Positions 1 to 8,008 of a DNA stretch of 64,000 nt are shown piece by piece. Origin of the DNA: Rhodococcus yunnanensis NBRC 103083 (GTDB lineage: Bacteria > Actinomycetota > Actinomycetes > Mycobacteriales > Mycobacteriaceae); contig NZ_BCXH01000008.1 in the NCBI RefSeq assembly GCF_001895005.1, positions 1 through 64,000 on the forward strand, read 5' to 3'. Made by a program: the position numbers and the translations under genes. The notes beneath the pieces were generated by a model. The model saw only the letters and a program-made list of their open reading frames with translations. It ran no database searches and had not been told where the DNA came from. How positions within the stretch are numbered: the first letter of the stretch is position 1; every line of letters begins with the position of its first letter.

Positions 1-450
1 AATACCGATATCGATTCGTTGACGTTCGGGTGCGATGAGCATCATGGGTGGGTGGGTTCGGGTGATGGTCAGTGGGCGACGACGAAGGCGGGTCCGGGTC
101 ATGAGTATCCGGGTCGTACGTTGTGGCATGCTCCGGTGTCGGTGGATCCTTCTCGTCGGGGTCGGGTCAATCATTTTCATCATCCGAACGAGTACATCTA
201 TTCTGCGCAGTCCGGGGCGGGGTCGGTGCAGGTGCCGAAAGACCGGGCAGCGCAGGACAGGCACGCGCAGGGCAGGCACGCGCAGGACAGTGGATTCTGG
301 GGCGGGACAGGATCGAACAACGCAGGATCGAACAACCCAGGATCGAACATCACAGCTTCCGACAGCGCAGGATCGAACAGTGCAGGATCGGGCAAGTCTG
401 ATGGGCCTGGGACCTGCGGGTCGGAGCCGGGCGTACCACCGCCTGCCTGA
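1..450 (+). CDS. DUF222/HNH endonuclease-type protein, C-terminal part (5' end outside the window)
   Basis: The reading frame is open from base 1 and ends at TGA 448-450, so only about the last 149 residues are present. The segment DSLTFGCDEHHGWV, followed by W-T, PGR-LWH, P-RRG-VN--HHP and EY, resembles the C-terminal HNH region of the 13E12-repeat (DUF222) proteins that are abundant in Rhodococcus and mycobacteria. The last 70 residues are low-complexity: RHAQ-type repeats, then GSNNAGSNNPGSN-type repeats rich in Gly, Ser, Asn and Ala, unlike the globular part and probably grown by slippage. The catalytic core is mostly out of view, so nuclease activity cannot be judged. A strong hairpin follows directly after the stop. 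Family assignment is from motif memory. Confidence 0.7.
   Translation, partial: NTDIDSLTFGCDEHHGWVGSGDGQWATTKAGPGHEYPGRTLWHAPVSVDPSRRGRVNHFHHPNEYIYSAQSGAGSVQVPKDRAAQDRHAQGRHAQDSGFWGGTGSNNAGSNNPGSNITASDSAGSNSAGSGKSDGPGTCGSEPGVPPPA
240..400 (+). repeat. In-frame short repeats in the DUF222 protein tail
   Basis: Two successive degenerate tandem repeats lie inside the coding frame. One is built on GCAGGACAGGCACGC (about 240-290), the other on CAGGATCGAACA (about 308-400). They encode Arg-His-Ala-Gln and Gly-Ser-Asn-rich tracts. Confidence 0.7.
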
Positions 451-490
451 CCGCGGGGCGTAGGGGGCTTGTCATCCCTACGCCCCGCGG
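451..490 (+). terminator. Hairpin terminator after the DUF222-type gene
   Basis: Perfect 15-base arms, CCGCGGGGCGTAGGG at 451-465 and its complement at 476-490, flank a 10-base loop. The hairpin starts on the base after the stop codon. There is no T-run, which is common for actinobacterial terminators. Confidence 0.75.
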
Positions 491-617
491 GTGGGGCTCC
501 GCGCAGGGGGCCTGAGACGCCAGGAGCGGCACTGAGCAACACATGTGCCGCCTACAGTCATGCGCTGACCGTGATTGCCGCTGCTGACCATGCACATGAT
601 CAACTTCTGATTTTCCT

Positions 618-677
618 TACAACGCCGCCATCCGCTTACAACCGAAACTTCGGTTTTAAGCGGATGTTTGCGTTGTA
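618..677. repeat. 60-base imperfect palindrome between convergent genes
   Basis: Arms 618-646 and 649-677 pair at 25 of 29 positions around a two-base centre. Matching blocks are TACAACGC, CATCCGCTTA and AACCGAA. It lies between the DUF222-type gene (+) and the CMD gene (-), whose stop is 71 bases further on. It could serve as a terminator for the minus-strand operon or be a REP/MITE-like element. The lower GC of this stretch contrasts with its surroundings. Confidence 0.6.
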
Positions 678-747
678 GGGGTCAGAGGTGCGGCGAAACT
701 CCAGGGCGCGCCTGGCGTCGGCCACCGATGTCGAGGGTGTGCACCTA

Positions 748-1281
748 TCAGAAGTCGCGCTCGATCCTGAGAGTGCCGATAGTGGTTGCGAGGGCGTCGT
801 ATTGAACGACGAGGAAGAGGAACTCGATCAGTTGCCGCTCGTCGAACTCGTGCGACAGTGCGCGCCACGTCACGTCCGACAGGTCCTTGGTGTCGAGTAG
901 TTCGTCGGTGGCGGTCAGGATGGTTCGGTGTCGATCGCTCAGGCCGTCGGCGGACGGCCCCTCGTGTACGAGTGCGAGTAGCTCGGCGGTCACTCCGAAT
1001 CGCCGGCCGAGTCGGCTGTGGTGATCCATCTCGTATCCGCAGTCTCGGAGGAAGGCGACACGGTTGATCACCAATTCTGTTTCCTTACGGGAGATCCGGC
1101 CCCCGGGCATCATTCGTCCGCTGAAGATCAGCCACCCGCGGAACAGCCCTTTCGCGCGGCCGACGGTACTGAACAGGTGGGCGTCCGGTGTGCCTGCCAC
1201 CTTCGACAGGGCCCGCCACAGCGTCCAGTTGATCGGGCCGAGATCCTTGAACGAGCCGGTCGGGATGCGTGGTGTGCTCAC
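748..1281 (-). CDS. Carboxymuconolactone decarboxylase (CMD/AhpD-like) family protein
   Basis: A 177-residue alpha-helical protein of the CMD/AhpD type. The family signature region is C81-G-Y-E84-M-D-H87-H88, with one Cys and an E-x-x-H pattern. The classical AhpD C-x-x-C pair is not present, so a peroxidase role is doubtful. Many such proteins are of unknown function or act on carboxymuconolactone-like substrates. The start is GTG at 1281. It is the last gene of a three-gene minus-strand operon after the M48 peptidase and the YjbR protein, 11 bases downstream of the YjbR stop. Whether the three proteins share a pathway cannot be told from sequence. Confidence 0.75.
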   Translation of the reverse strand: MSTPRIPTGSFKDLGPINWTLWRALSKVAGTPDAHLFSTVGRAKGLFRGWLIFSGRMMPGGRISRKETELVINRVAFLRDCGYEMDHHSRLGRRFGVTAELLALVHEGPSADGLSDRHRTILTATDELLDTKDLSDVTWRALSHEFDERQLIEFLFLVVQYDALATTIGTLRIERDF

Positions 1282-1292
1282 GAGTCTCGACG

Positions 1293-1619
1293 CTACCTGC
1301 GCGGCTTGTCGTGCACCAGGTGGTACGAGTCGTCGATCAGATCCTCGACGAGTTCGAAGGGAACCTCACCGCCGAGGTCGATCGTGATCCAATGCCGCTT
1401 GTTCATGTGGTAACCGGGCACGATGTGCTCGTGTTCACCCACGAGCACAGCCGCGTGCTCAGGGGCGCATTTGAGGGTGAGTCTGTCCTCGCCCGCTCCG
1501 ATCACCGCGAATACATTGCCCGCTGTCTTGTAGACGGATGTGTCGGGTCCGAACGGATGAGTCAGCGCAGCACCCGGCAGCGCGCCGCACAGTGCGTGCA
1601 CGCGGCCGGGCGAGGTCAC
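1293..1619 (-). CDS. MmcQ/YjbR family protein
   Basis: A 108-residue protein with the features of the MmcQ/YjbR (CyaY-like fold) family: an N-terminal ALCGALPGA segment, the HPFGPDTSVYK strand-turn, LTLKCAPE in the middle and the typical MNKRHWITIDL motif at about 72-82. Members are often annotated as DNA-binding, but the biochemical role is not established. The frame stays open far upstream, but the GTG at 1619 overlaps the TGA of the M48 gene in a 4-base GTGA arrangement and gives the normal family length, so this start was chosen and translational coupling is likely. Confidence 0.8.
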   Translation of the reverse strand: MTSPGRVHALCGALPGAALTHPFGPDTSVYKTAGNVFAVIGAGEDRLTLKCAPEHAAVLVGEHEHIVPGYHMNKRHWITIDLGGEVPFELVEDLIDDSYHLVHDKPRR

Positions 1620-2665
1620 GACTTGCGCCAGTGATCGAACCGATTCTTGATGTCGGATGCGACGTCGCCGATGCCGTTGCCGACGGCATCGACGGCTCCG
1701 GTGAGGCCGCTGCCGAGGTCGCGGATGGTCCTGATCAGCGGATCCTCGGACGTATCGAAATTCTGCTTGTAGGTCTTGGCTGCGCTCCGGAACTCGTCGC
1801 CGACCTTGGCTTCGTGGTCCTGCGACTTCCGTGGGTAGTCGCCGCGGAGCACTGCGGCATAGCCACCAGTGTCGACCCATTTCTTCAACTCGGATGCGCG
1901 GAGCACCGAGAACGGATGCGACAACAGTTCGATGTTGAGTAGTTTGAGCACGCCGTCGCGGAGATCTCCGCTGGCCTCGTATTCAGCGGCCTGGGCGAGG
2001 AATGCGTCGATGTCGATCTCGCTGATCCGTGCCCCACCGGCCAGCTTGAGCTGAACGCGAATGGCGGTGTGAATGTCCTGGCCGCACAGCAATCCGGCTC
2101 GGTCGCCCGAAAGTTCGGACTTGCGTTGCCATTCCATCAGTCCCGCGATGATGGCCCGAAGAGCCCAGCCGCCCACCGGAATCCACCCGATCGTCCCGGC
2201 CAGGCGCATCAGGTGCATGAGAATCGTGCGGTACACCGCGTGCCCGGACAGTGCATGTCCCAGTTCGTGTCCGACGACGAAGCGTTGCTCCTCGTAGGTC
2301 AGTATGTCCAGAAGACCGGTTGTCACGACGATGAACGGCCGGTCCATTCCGATCGTGAACGCGTTGACCATCGGGGACTGCAACACGAACATCTCCGGCA
2401 CTTCCTCGGCGCCGAGTATCCGGACGCAATCCGCACGGAGATCGTCGAGGTCCTTGAACTGCCTGCTGTCGACGCGAACCGACGTGGCGAGGTACATCAA
2501 CCGATGCTGTCGCTCCTGGAGAAGCCCGGACAGCGTCCGCAGCACCGTGTCGAACCCCTTGAGTGTTCGGAGGGTGACGAGCGCTGCCCGATCCGAAGGG
2601 TGTTCCCACGTGCGCGAGCTGATGTCGGGGAATTCTGTGCGCGTGCGATCGGGTGCTGACGTCAA
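1616..2665 (-). CDS. M48 family zinc metallopeptidase
   Basis: A 349-residue protein with the zinc-protease motif HELGH at 133-137 and the downstream ELSGDRAG segment (about 184-191) that supplies the third zinc ligand in M48 peptidases. A hydrophobic stretch at about 145-178 between the two motifs suggests membrane association, as in HtpX-like enzymes, although the usual pair of N-terminal membrane helices of HtpX is absent. Such proteins degrade damaged membrane proteins or act on peptides. The start is TTG at 2665, supported by GGGAGA eight bases upstream. It is the first gene of the operon with YjbR and CMD, and diverges from the iron-binding lipoprotein gene. Confidence 0.85.
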   Translation of the reverse strand: MTSAPDRTRTEFPDISSRTWEHPSDRAALVTLRTLKGFDTVLRTLSGLLQERQHRLMYLATSVRVDSRQFKDLDDLRADCVRILGAEEVPEMFVLQSPMVNAFTIGMDRPFIVVTTGLLDILTYEEQRFVVGHELGHALSGHAVYRTILMHLMRLAGTIGWIPVGGWALRAIIAGLMEWQRKSELSGDRAGLLCGQDIHTAIRVQLKLAGGARISEIDIDAFLAQAAEYEASGDLRDGVLKLLNIELLSHPFSVLRASELKKWVDTGGYAAVLRGDYPRKSQDHEAKVGDEFRSAAKTYKQNFDTSEDPLIRTIRDLGSGLTGAVDAVGNGIGDVASDIKNRFDHWRKS

Positions 2666-2754
2666 ACCATTCTCCCAGCGTCGAAGACTCGTTGTCCAAA
2701 GTATCAGTAAAACCGGCTGCTCGGTCGGTACGTACGAGCACTGTCAGCGTCACC

Positions 2755-2773
2755 CACGCTTAGGCTAACCTTC
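2755..2773 (+). promoter_or_regulatory. Candidate IdeR/DtxR iron box
   Basis: TTAGGCTAACCTT at 2760-2772 matches the 3' two-thirds of the 19-base actinobacterial iron box TTAGGTTAGGCTAACCTAA. The left end (CACGC) is degenerate. It lies 41 bases upstream of the siderophore-binding lipoprotein start, the expected place for iron-dependent repression. Confidence 0.65.
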
Positions 2774-2813
2774 ACCTTTCAACCACATCGACACGCGAAG
2801 GATTCGAAGAACA

Positions 2814-3743
2814 GTGCCGAAAACACGCTCGACGTTCGCTGGGTTCGTGGCAGTACTCGCCGCGTCCGCCTTGACTCTCACCGCCTGTTCGGCGGACGAC
2901 CGAGCGGCAGCTACCGCGGATTCGGGGACCAGGTCCGTCGAACATGCCCGCGGGACGACGGAGGTGCCTGCGTCGCCAGTGCGCATCGTCACGTTGGAAC
3001 CTGTCGAACTCGACACGAGTGTGGCGCTCGGTGTCATTCCCGTCGGCACGGCCGTTCTGAGCGAGGCGACGGGAGTGCCCGCCTACCTCGGAGAGCAAGC
3101 CGAGGGCATCACCTCCGTCGGCACGGTTGCCGAACCGCAGATCGAGGCGATCGCGGCGCTGAAGCCGGACCTCATCCTCGGCACCGAGACCCGTCACTCG
3201 GAGTACTACGACCAGTTGGCCGCGATCGCACCGACCGTCTTCATGGCGTCGCAATCGGATCCCTGGCAGGACAACGTCCGTCTCGTCGGACGTACGCTCG
3301 GCCGCGAGGACGAGGCGGAGGCGCTCCTCGGCGATTACCGAGACCGGTGCGAGGACATCGCATCCGAGTACCAGACCGCGGGCAAGACGGCACAGCTCAT
3401 CCGGCCGCGCGACGAAGTGCTCACGCTGTACGGACCGCTCTCCTTCGCGGGAAGCACTCTCGAGTGCGCAGGTTTCGAGACCCCACCGCGCGACGAGTGG
3501 GCCGACGAGATATCGGTCGACCTCTCACCGGAACTCGTCGGGCAAGCGCGCGCCGACCTGATCGTGGTCACGACGACGAATCCGGCTGCCCCTGACGCCA
3601 TTCCGGCGTCGATCACCGCCAACGCGGCGGCGTTGCCGAATCCGCACGCGGTGGACCAGTCGTACTGGATCACCGGCGTCGGGCCCAAGGGCGGTCAAAC
3701 CGTGCTCGACGACATCGAACGCATTCTCTCGCAGCAGAACTGA
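2814..3743 (+). CDS. Iron-siderophore ABC transporter substrate-binding lipoprotein
   Basis: A 309-residue FhuD/FepB/TroA-type binding protein. Residues 1-25 are a lipoprotein signal (basic start, hydrophobic run, lipobox LTAC with acylated Cys25). The mature part starts with the PVRIVTLEPVELDTSVALG segment and has the LKPDLILGTETRH motif in the middle, both typical of periplasmic siderophore-binding proteins. It would capture ferric siderophore at the outer face of the membrane and deliver it to an ABC permease, but no permease or ATPase gene is adjacent. The start is GTG at 2814. The iron box just upstream supports iron regulation. It converges on the GntR gene with nine bases between the stops. 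Confidence 0.85.
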   Translation: MPKTRSTFAGFVAVLAASALTLTACSADDRAAATADSGTRSVEHARGTTEVPASPVRIVTLEPVELDTSVALGVIPVGTAVLSEATGVPAYLGEQAEGITSVGTVAEPQIEAIAALKPDLILGTETRHSEYYDQLAAIAPTVFMASQSDPWQDNVRLVGRTLGREDEAEALLGDYRDRCEDIASEYQTAGKTAQLIRPRDEVLTLYGPLSFAGSTLECAGFETPPRDEWADEISVDLSPELVGQARADLIVVTTTNPAAPDAIPASITANAAALPNPHAVDQSYWITGVGPKGGQTVLDDIERILSQQN

Positions 3744-3752
3744 CACGGTCCC

Positions 3753-4442
3753 TCAGAGTCGGAGGGCGCCTGCCATCGATACGGCTTGCCTGGCGCGTAC
3801 GAGTACCCGATCCCGTGAGGTGTCGATGTGAGCGATCAACGCGGCCCGTGCGTCGTCGAGTCTGCCCTCGACGATCGACTCACCGATGGCTATGTGCTCG
3901 TCGATCCGGGCGAGAATGTCGTCGGAGGGCATGGCGCCCAGCATTCGCACCGGCCGCACCTTGGCGTTGACGGCGCGCAGTGCCTCGGTGAGGGCATGAT
4001 TGCCCGACGCGGCGAGCAGGCTCGTGTGGAACCGTTCGTCCATCAGCATCATGTCGGTGTCGTCGGGCGGTGACTCACGTGCCGTCAGCCAGATCTCCAA
4101 CTCGTCCGAGATGACCTCGGCGTCGTGGTGGAGAGTGGAATCCTCGATGGCCCTGACTATCCCGCGCACTTCGAGAGTCTGTCTCAGCTCGTACAGGTCG
4201 GCGAGATCGTCGACGTGTGGCCGGTAGGGGTGCAGTCCGTCGTCGCCGCGGGTGACGAGGCCGTCGGCCTGCAGCCGTGCCAACGCCTCACGCACGGGTG
4301 TGCGTGAGACGCCGTACAATTCGGCGAGCCGTTCCTCGCCGAGACGTTCGCTTGCAGTGATGGCGCCGGAGATCAGATCCCGGCGAAGTGAAACGTATAC
4401 CTTCTCGCGAAGGTCCTTACGTGGCAGTGTTTTACGTGCCAT
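3753..4442 (-). CDS. GntR family regulator (FCD/FadR-VanR type), last gene of the urea-uptake operon
   Basis: A 229-residue regulator. The N-terminal winged helix has the GntR signature LAELYGVSRTPVREALARLQ at about 39-58. The C-terminal all-helical FCD ligand domain runs from about residue 80 (LYELRQTLEVRGIVRA) to the end, with D/H residues such as those in DERFHTSLL and GNHAL that bind metal in this family. The ligand is usually a small carboxylate. It starts 14 bases after the urtE stop on the same strand, so it is probably co-transcribed with urtABCDE. This suggests a role in controlling that operon or a linked nitrogen pathway, but no operator was recognised. Confidence 0.85.
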   Translation of the reverse strand: MARKTLPRKDLREKVYVSLRRDLISGAITASERLGEERLAELYGVSRTPVREALARLQADGLVTRGDDGLHPYRPHVDDLADLYELRQTLEVRGIVRAIEDSTLHHDAEVISDELEIWLTARESPPDDTDMMLMDERFHTSLLAASGNHALTEALRAVNAKVRPVRMLGAMPSDDILARIDEHIAIGESIVEGRLDDARAALIAHIDTSRDRVLVRARQAVSMAGALRL

Positions 4443-4456
4443 TGCTGTACACGCCG

Positions 4457-5149
4457 TCAGATCGCCATCGCTGCACGCACGTCGGCCTCGGAATCGCCAC
4501 CACCGGTGCCGGTGGATGTGATGCGCCCGGCCTCGAGGATGTAGTAGTTCTGCGCAGATTCCAGAGCGAACCCGATGTGTTGCTCGACGAGCAGTACGCC
4601 GAGGCCACCGCGTCGCGTGAGGTCGAGGATGGTGCGTTCGATCTCGGCGACGACGGACGGCTGGATGCCTTCGGTGGGTTCGTCGAGAATCAGCATCTTC
4701 GGTTCGGTTATCAATGCACGAGCAATCGCCAGTTGCTGTCGTTGACCACCGGACAACAGGCCTGCACGTCTGGTGAGCAGTTCCTTCAATGCCGGGAAGA
4801 GGTCGAGAGCTTCGTCGATCAGCGCCTTTCCGCGCTTGCGGCCGTCGGCGACGACCTGGAGGTTCTCAGCCGTCGTGAGCTGCCCGAACGACTGTTGCCC
4901 TTGCGGGACGTACGCCAGGCCGCGGGCGACGCGGGCACTCGGGCGGAGCGAGCTGACGTCCTCCCCGTCGAAGATCACCTTGCCGGATGTGACTTTCAGC
5001 AATCCGACCGCCGCGCGAAGAAGCGTCGTCTTGCCTGCACCGTTGTGTCCCATGACTGCGGCGACGCCGTCGGCGGGCACCGTGAGAGACGCACCGTGGA
5101 TGACTTCGCTGCGGCCGTAACCCGTACGTACGTCGACGAGTTCAAGCAT
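4457..5149 (-). CDS. urtE: Urea ABC transporter ATP-binding protein UrtE
   Basis: A 230-residue ABC ATPase of the LivF/UrtE branch. Visible are Walker A GHNGAGKT (34-41), the Q-loop region VPQGQQSFGQLT typical of UrtE (81-92), the signature LSGGQ (132-136) and Walker B LILDEP (153-158). It would pair with UrtD to drive the UrtBC channel. The frame extends far upstream, but ATG at 5149 is preceded by AGGAGAG and overlaps the urtD end by 8 bases, so this start was chosen. The order urtA-B-C-D-E is the standard urea operon order. No urease genes are in the window, so urea hydrolysis must be encoded elsewhere. Confidence 0.92.
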   Translation of the reverse strand: MLELVDVRTGYGRSEVIHGASLTVPADGVAAVMGHNGAGKTTLLRAAVGLLKVTSGKVIFDGEDVSSLRPSARVARGLAYVPQGQQSFGQLTTAENLQVVADGRKRGKALIDEALDLFPALKELLTRRAGLLSGGQRQQLAIARALITEPKMLILDEPTEGIQPSVVAEIERTILDLTRRGGLGVLLVEQHIGFALESAQNYYILEAGRITSTGTGGGDSEADVRAAMAI

Positions 5150-5972
5150 TGCTCTCTCCTTCTTCTGCGATCTGCTCGAGCTCTTCGCCCGCGGCGGCAG
5201 TGCCGAGGTAGACCTCTTGGACCTTCGGGTCCGCCTGCACTTCGGCGACGGTTCCCTCGGACAGGATCTTTCCGCCGGCAAGAACGGTGACCGAGGTGGC
5301 AAAAGCACGCATGAAGTCCATGTCGTGCTCGACGACGACGACCGTGCGTTCCCCACCGATGCGGCGAAGGAGCTCGCCGGTCTGTTCGCGTTCGTCGTGG
5401 CTCATGCCTGCGACAGGTTCGTCGAGAAGGAGAACATCGGCGTTCTGTACCAACAACATTCCGATCTCGAGCCACTGCTTCTGCCCGTGCGCAAGAATGC
5501 CTGCGGGCTTGTCCCGCACGTCGGCGAGTCCGATGGTGTCCAGCGCCTCCTCGATCTCGGCGGAGACGGACTTGCGTTTGGCCAGCATGGTCGTCCACTT
5601 ACGACCGGATCCTGCTGCGATGTCGAGGTTCTGCAGCACGGTCAGCTGTTCGAAGATGCTTGCGGTCTGGAAAGTGCGGCCGACACCGAGCCGCGCTATC
5701 TGGTGCACCTTCTTGCCGAGCAGTTCGACCCCGGATTTGGTGACCGACCCGGTGGCCGGGACGAGTCCGGTGATGGCGTCGATCAGGGTGGTCTTGCCTG
5801 CACCGTTGGGGCCGATCAGGAACCGTAGATCACCCTGCATGAGAGTCAGATCCACATCCGTGTTGGCCTTGAAACCGTCGAAGCTGACGGTGAGGCCACG
5901 CACTTCCAGATACTGGCTCGACATTCCGGCATTGCCGCCGAACGTGGGCGCGTTGCCTTCGACGTGGATCAT
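5142..5972 (-). CDS. urtD: Urea ABC transporter ATP-binding protein UrtD
   Basis: A 276-residue ABC ATPase of the LivG/UrtD branch. Walker A is GPNGAGKT at 54-61, followed by VGRTFQTASIFEQLTVLQNL, the UrtD-like signature LAHGQKQWLEIGM and Walker B VLLLDEPVAGM with the H-loop VVVVEHDMDF. The alternative signature (AHGQ instead of SGGQ) is normal for UrtD. ATG 5972 overlaps the urtC TGA in an ATGA, so translation is coupled. An N-terminal extension of about 20 residues precedes the conserved YLEVRGLTVSFDGF; a second Met at residue 17 is a possible alternative start. Confidence 0.92.
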   Translation of the reverse strand: MIHVEGNAPTFGGNAGMSSQYLEVRGLTVSFDGFKANTDVDLTLMQGDLRFLIGPNGAGKTTLIDAITGLVPATGSVTKSGVELLGKKVHQIARLGVGRTFQTASIFEQLTVLQNLDIAAGSGRKWTTMLAKRKSVSAEIEEALDTIGLADVRDKPAGILAHGQKQWLEIGMLLVQNADVLLLDEPVAGMSHDEREQTGELLRRIGGERTVVVVEHDMDFMRAFATSVTVLAGGKILSEGTVAEVQADPKVQEVYLGTAAAGEELEQIAEEGESNA

Positions 5973-7060
5973 GTGACCAGCTCCTTCTCTTCGACCTCGA
6001 CGACGTCGGCGGTGCCCGCTTTCGCCTTCTTGCGTCGCCTCAACGTGAACAGCCCTGCTACGCCCGCGGGGAAGAACCCGACGACGACGATGAACAGCAG
6101 ACCCTGCGCGTACGTCCAACCGGACGGGAACTGCTCCGACAGTGTCGTTTGTGCCCATGCGACACCGAGGGCGCCGAGGACAGGGCCGAGGAGTGTGGTG
6201 CGTCCGCCGATCGCGACTCCGATGAGGAATGCGATGGACGGGACGATGCCGACGTCGTTGGGGGAGACGATGCCGACGATCGGTACGAACAGTGCACCTG
6301 CGAGTCCCGCGAAGAACGCAGCGGTGACGTACGCGACGATCTTGACGTTGGCGGGGTCGTAGCCGAGGAACCGAACGCGTTCTTCCTGATCGCGTACCGC
6401 GACGAGAAGTTCACCGTACCTGGAGTACATCAGCTGGCGGGTGATCGCGACGACGGCGAGCAACACGCCTGCAGCGATGAAGAACAGCATCTGCTTGTTG
6501 ACGGGGTCGTTCAGGTTGAATCCGAAGAACGTCCGGAACCTGTTGAGGCCGTTGGATCCACCTGTGCTCTGCTGCCCGATCAGCAGGATCGCGAAAGCAG
6601 CGGCCAGCGCCTGGCTGAGGATCGCGAAGTATGCCCCTTTGACCCGTCGTTTGAAGACGCCGAGGCCGAGCACGAGGGCGACGAGGCCCGGGACGAACAG
6701 AATGCCGAGGATGGTGACGAACGGCGACTGGAACGGAACCCAGTACGACGGCAGTTCACGGATGCCTGCGATGGACATGAAGTCGGGAACCGCGTCACCG
6801 CGCAGGTCGGCGTCGGAGATCTTGAGGTGCATCGCCATGATGTAGGCGCCGAGTCCGAAGAACACGCCCTGACCCAGCGTAAGCATTCCGCCTCTGCCCC
6901 AGGCCAATCCGATGCCGACTGCCACAATCGCGTAGCAGATGAACTTACCGAGCAGGTTCAGGCGGAAGTCGCTGAGAACAGCGGGTGCGACGGCGAACAG
7001 AAGGATGGCGGCGACCGCGAAGCCCAGAAGTGCACCACGTTTCGCGATGAAGGTACTCAT
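5969..7060 (-). CDS. urtC: Urea ABC transporter permease UrtC
   Basis: A 363-residue polytopic inner-membrane protein of the LivM/UrtC family. It has a hydrophobic N-terminus (LLGFAVAAILLFAVAPAVL), the conserved GRGGMLTLGQGVFFGLGAY segment near residues 55-75, and a C-terminal run of membrane helices ending in a basic tail RRRKKAKAG. It forms the membrane channel together with UrtB. ATG 7060 is preceded by AAGGAG and overlaps the urtB stop as ATGA. The open frame upstream of 7060 is the shadow of urtB and was excluded. Confidence 0.92.
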   Translation of the reverse strand: MSTFIAKRGALLGFAVAAILLFAVAPAVLSDFRLNLLGKFICYAIVAVGIGLAWGRGGMLTLGQGVFFGLGAYIMAMHLKISDADLRGDAVPDFMSIAGIRELPSYWVPFQSPFVTILGILFVPGLVALVLGLGVFKRRVKGAYFAILSQALAAAFAILLIGQQSTGGSNGLNRFRTFFGFNLNDPVNKQMLFFIAAGVLLAVVAITRQLMYSRYGELLVAVRDQEERVRFLGYDPANVKIVAYVTAAFFAGLAGALFVPIVGIVSPNDVGIVPSIAFLIGVAIGGRTTLLGPVLGALGVAWAQTTLSEQFPSGWTYAQGLLFIVVVGFFPAGVAGLFTLRRRKKAKAGTADVVEVEEKELVT

Positions 7061-7941
7061 ACCAAACTCCTTGTCTTGACCGCGAACAGGCCTTGCGGGC
7101 GGGCTTGCAGGAAGATCACGATCAGGACGAACAGGATGACCTTGGCGATCGACGCGGTGGTGTTGTACTCGATGAACGAGTTGATGATGCCGAGCGCGAA
7201 GGCTGCGATCACCGCACCCTTGATCTGCCCGAGTCCGCCGACGACGACCACCAGGAATGCGTCGATCAGGTAGCTCTGGCCGACCGTGGAGCTGGTGGAA
7301 CCGATGAGCGTCAGCGCGACGCCTGCGACTCCGGCGAGGCCGGAACCGATGAAGAACGTCGAGATGTCGGTCTTGCGTGAGGAGATGCCCGACGTCTCGG
7401 CGAGATCGCGGTTCTGCACGACGGCGCGGATGCGTCGGCCCATCGGAGTTGTCTTGAGCGCGAACGACAGTGCGAGAACGCAGACGATCGCCAGGACGAG
7501 AATGAAGATTCGGGTCTTCGGGATGACTGCCCCGAGGATGTCGACGCCGCCGGACAGCCAACCGGGAGAGACGACGTTGACGGCGGGGGCGCCGAAGATG
7601 TCGCGGGCGAGCTGCTGCAGAACCAGTCCGACACCGAACGTGACGAGCAGCGTGTCCAGCGGACGGTGGTACATACGCCGGATGAGTGTGACCTCGAGCA
7701 GGACGCCCATGGCGCCGCCCACTCCGAATCCGACGATCAGTGAGATGAACAGGGACGCTCCGCCGGTGGAGACGACCTGCTGTACGACGTACGCGGTGTA
7801 CGACCCGGCCATGATGAACTCACCATGGGCCATGTTGATGACGCCCATCTGCCCGAACGTCAGCGACAGACCCAACGCCGCGAGCAGAAGAATCGATCCG
7901 ATACTCAGGCCGGTGAACAGCTGCCCGACTACGACATCCAT
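7057..7941 (-). CDS. urtB: Urea ABC transporter permease UrtB
   Basis: A 294-residue polytopic membrane protein of the LivH/UrtB family. It carries the conserved GLSLTFGQMGVINMAHGEFIM motif at about 25-46, several hydrophobic helices, and the ABC-coupling loop GRRIRAVVQNRDLAETSGI at about 167-186. It forms the channel with UrtC. Its start follows urtA after a 67-base gap that holds a strong hairpin, so it is probably expressed at a lower level than the binding protein. Confidence 0.92.
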   Translation of the reverse strand: MDVVVGQLFTGLSIGSILLLAALGLSLTFGQMGVINMAHGEFIMAGSYTAYVVQQVVSTGGASLFISLIVGFGVGGAMGVLLEVTLIRRMYHRPLDTLLVTFGVGLVLQQLARDIFGAPAVNVVSPGWLSGGVDILGAVIPKTRIFILVLAIVCVLALSFALKTTPMGRRIRAVVQNRDLAETSGISSRKTDISTFFIGSGLAGVAGVALTLIGSTSSTVGQSYLIDAFLVVVVGGLGQIKGAVIAAFALGIINSFIEYNTTASIAKVILFVLIVIFLQARPQGLFAVKTRSLV

Positions 7942-7960
7942 GAAGGCTCCTTCTTCGGAG

Positions 7961-8003
7961 CTCGTGAGCCTCGCACGTACTGGGTACGCGCGAGGCTCAC
8001 GAG
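7961..8003 (-). promoter_or_regulatory. Intercistronic hairpin between urtA and urtB
   Basis: Perfect 14-base arms CTCGTGAGCCTCGC (7961-7974) and its complement (7990-8003) enclose a small inner stem CGTAC/GTACG. Such hairpins after a binding-protein gene usually act as partial terminators or protect the upstream mRNA, so that more binding protein than permease is made. Confidence 0.7.
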
Positions 8004-8008
8004 GGTGG

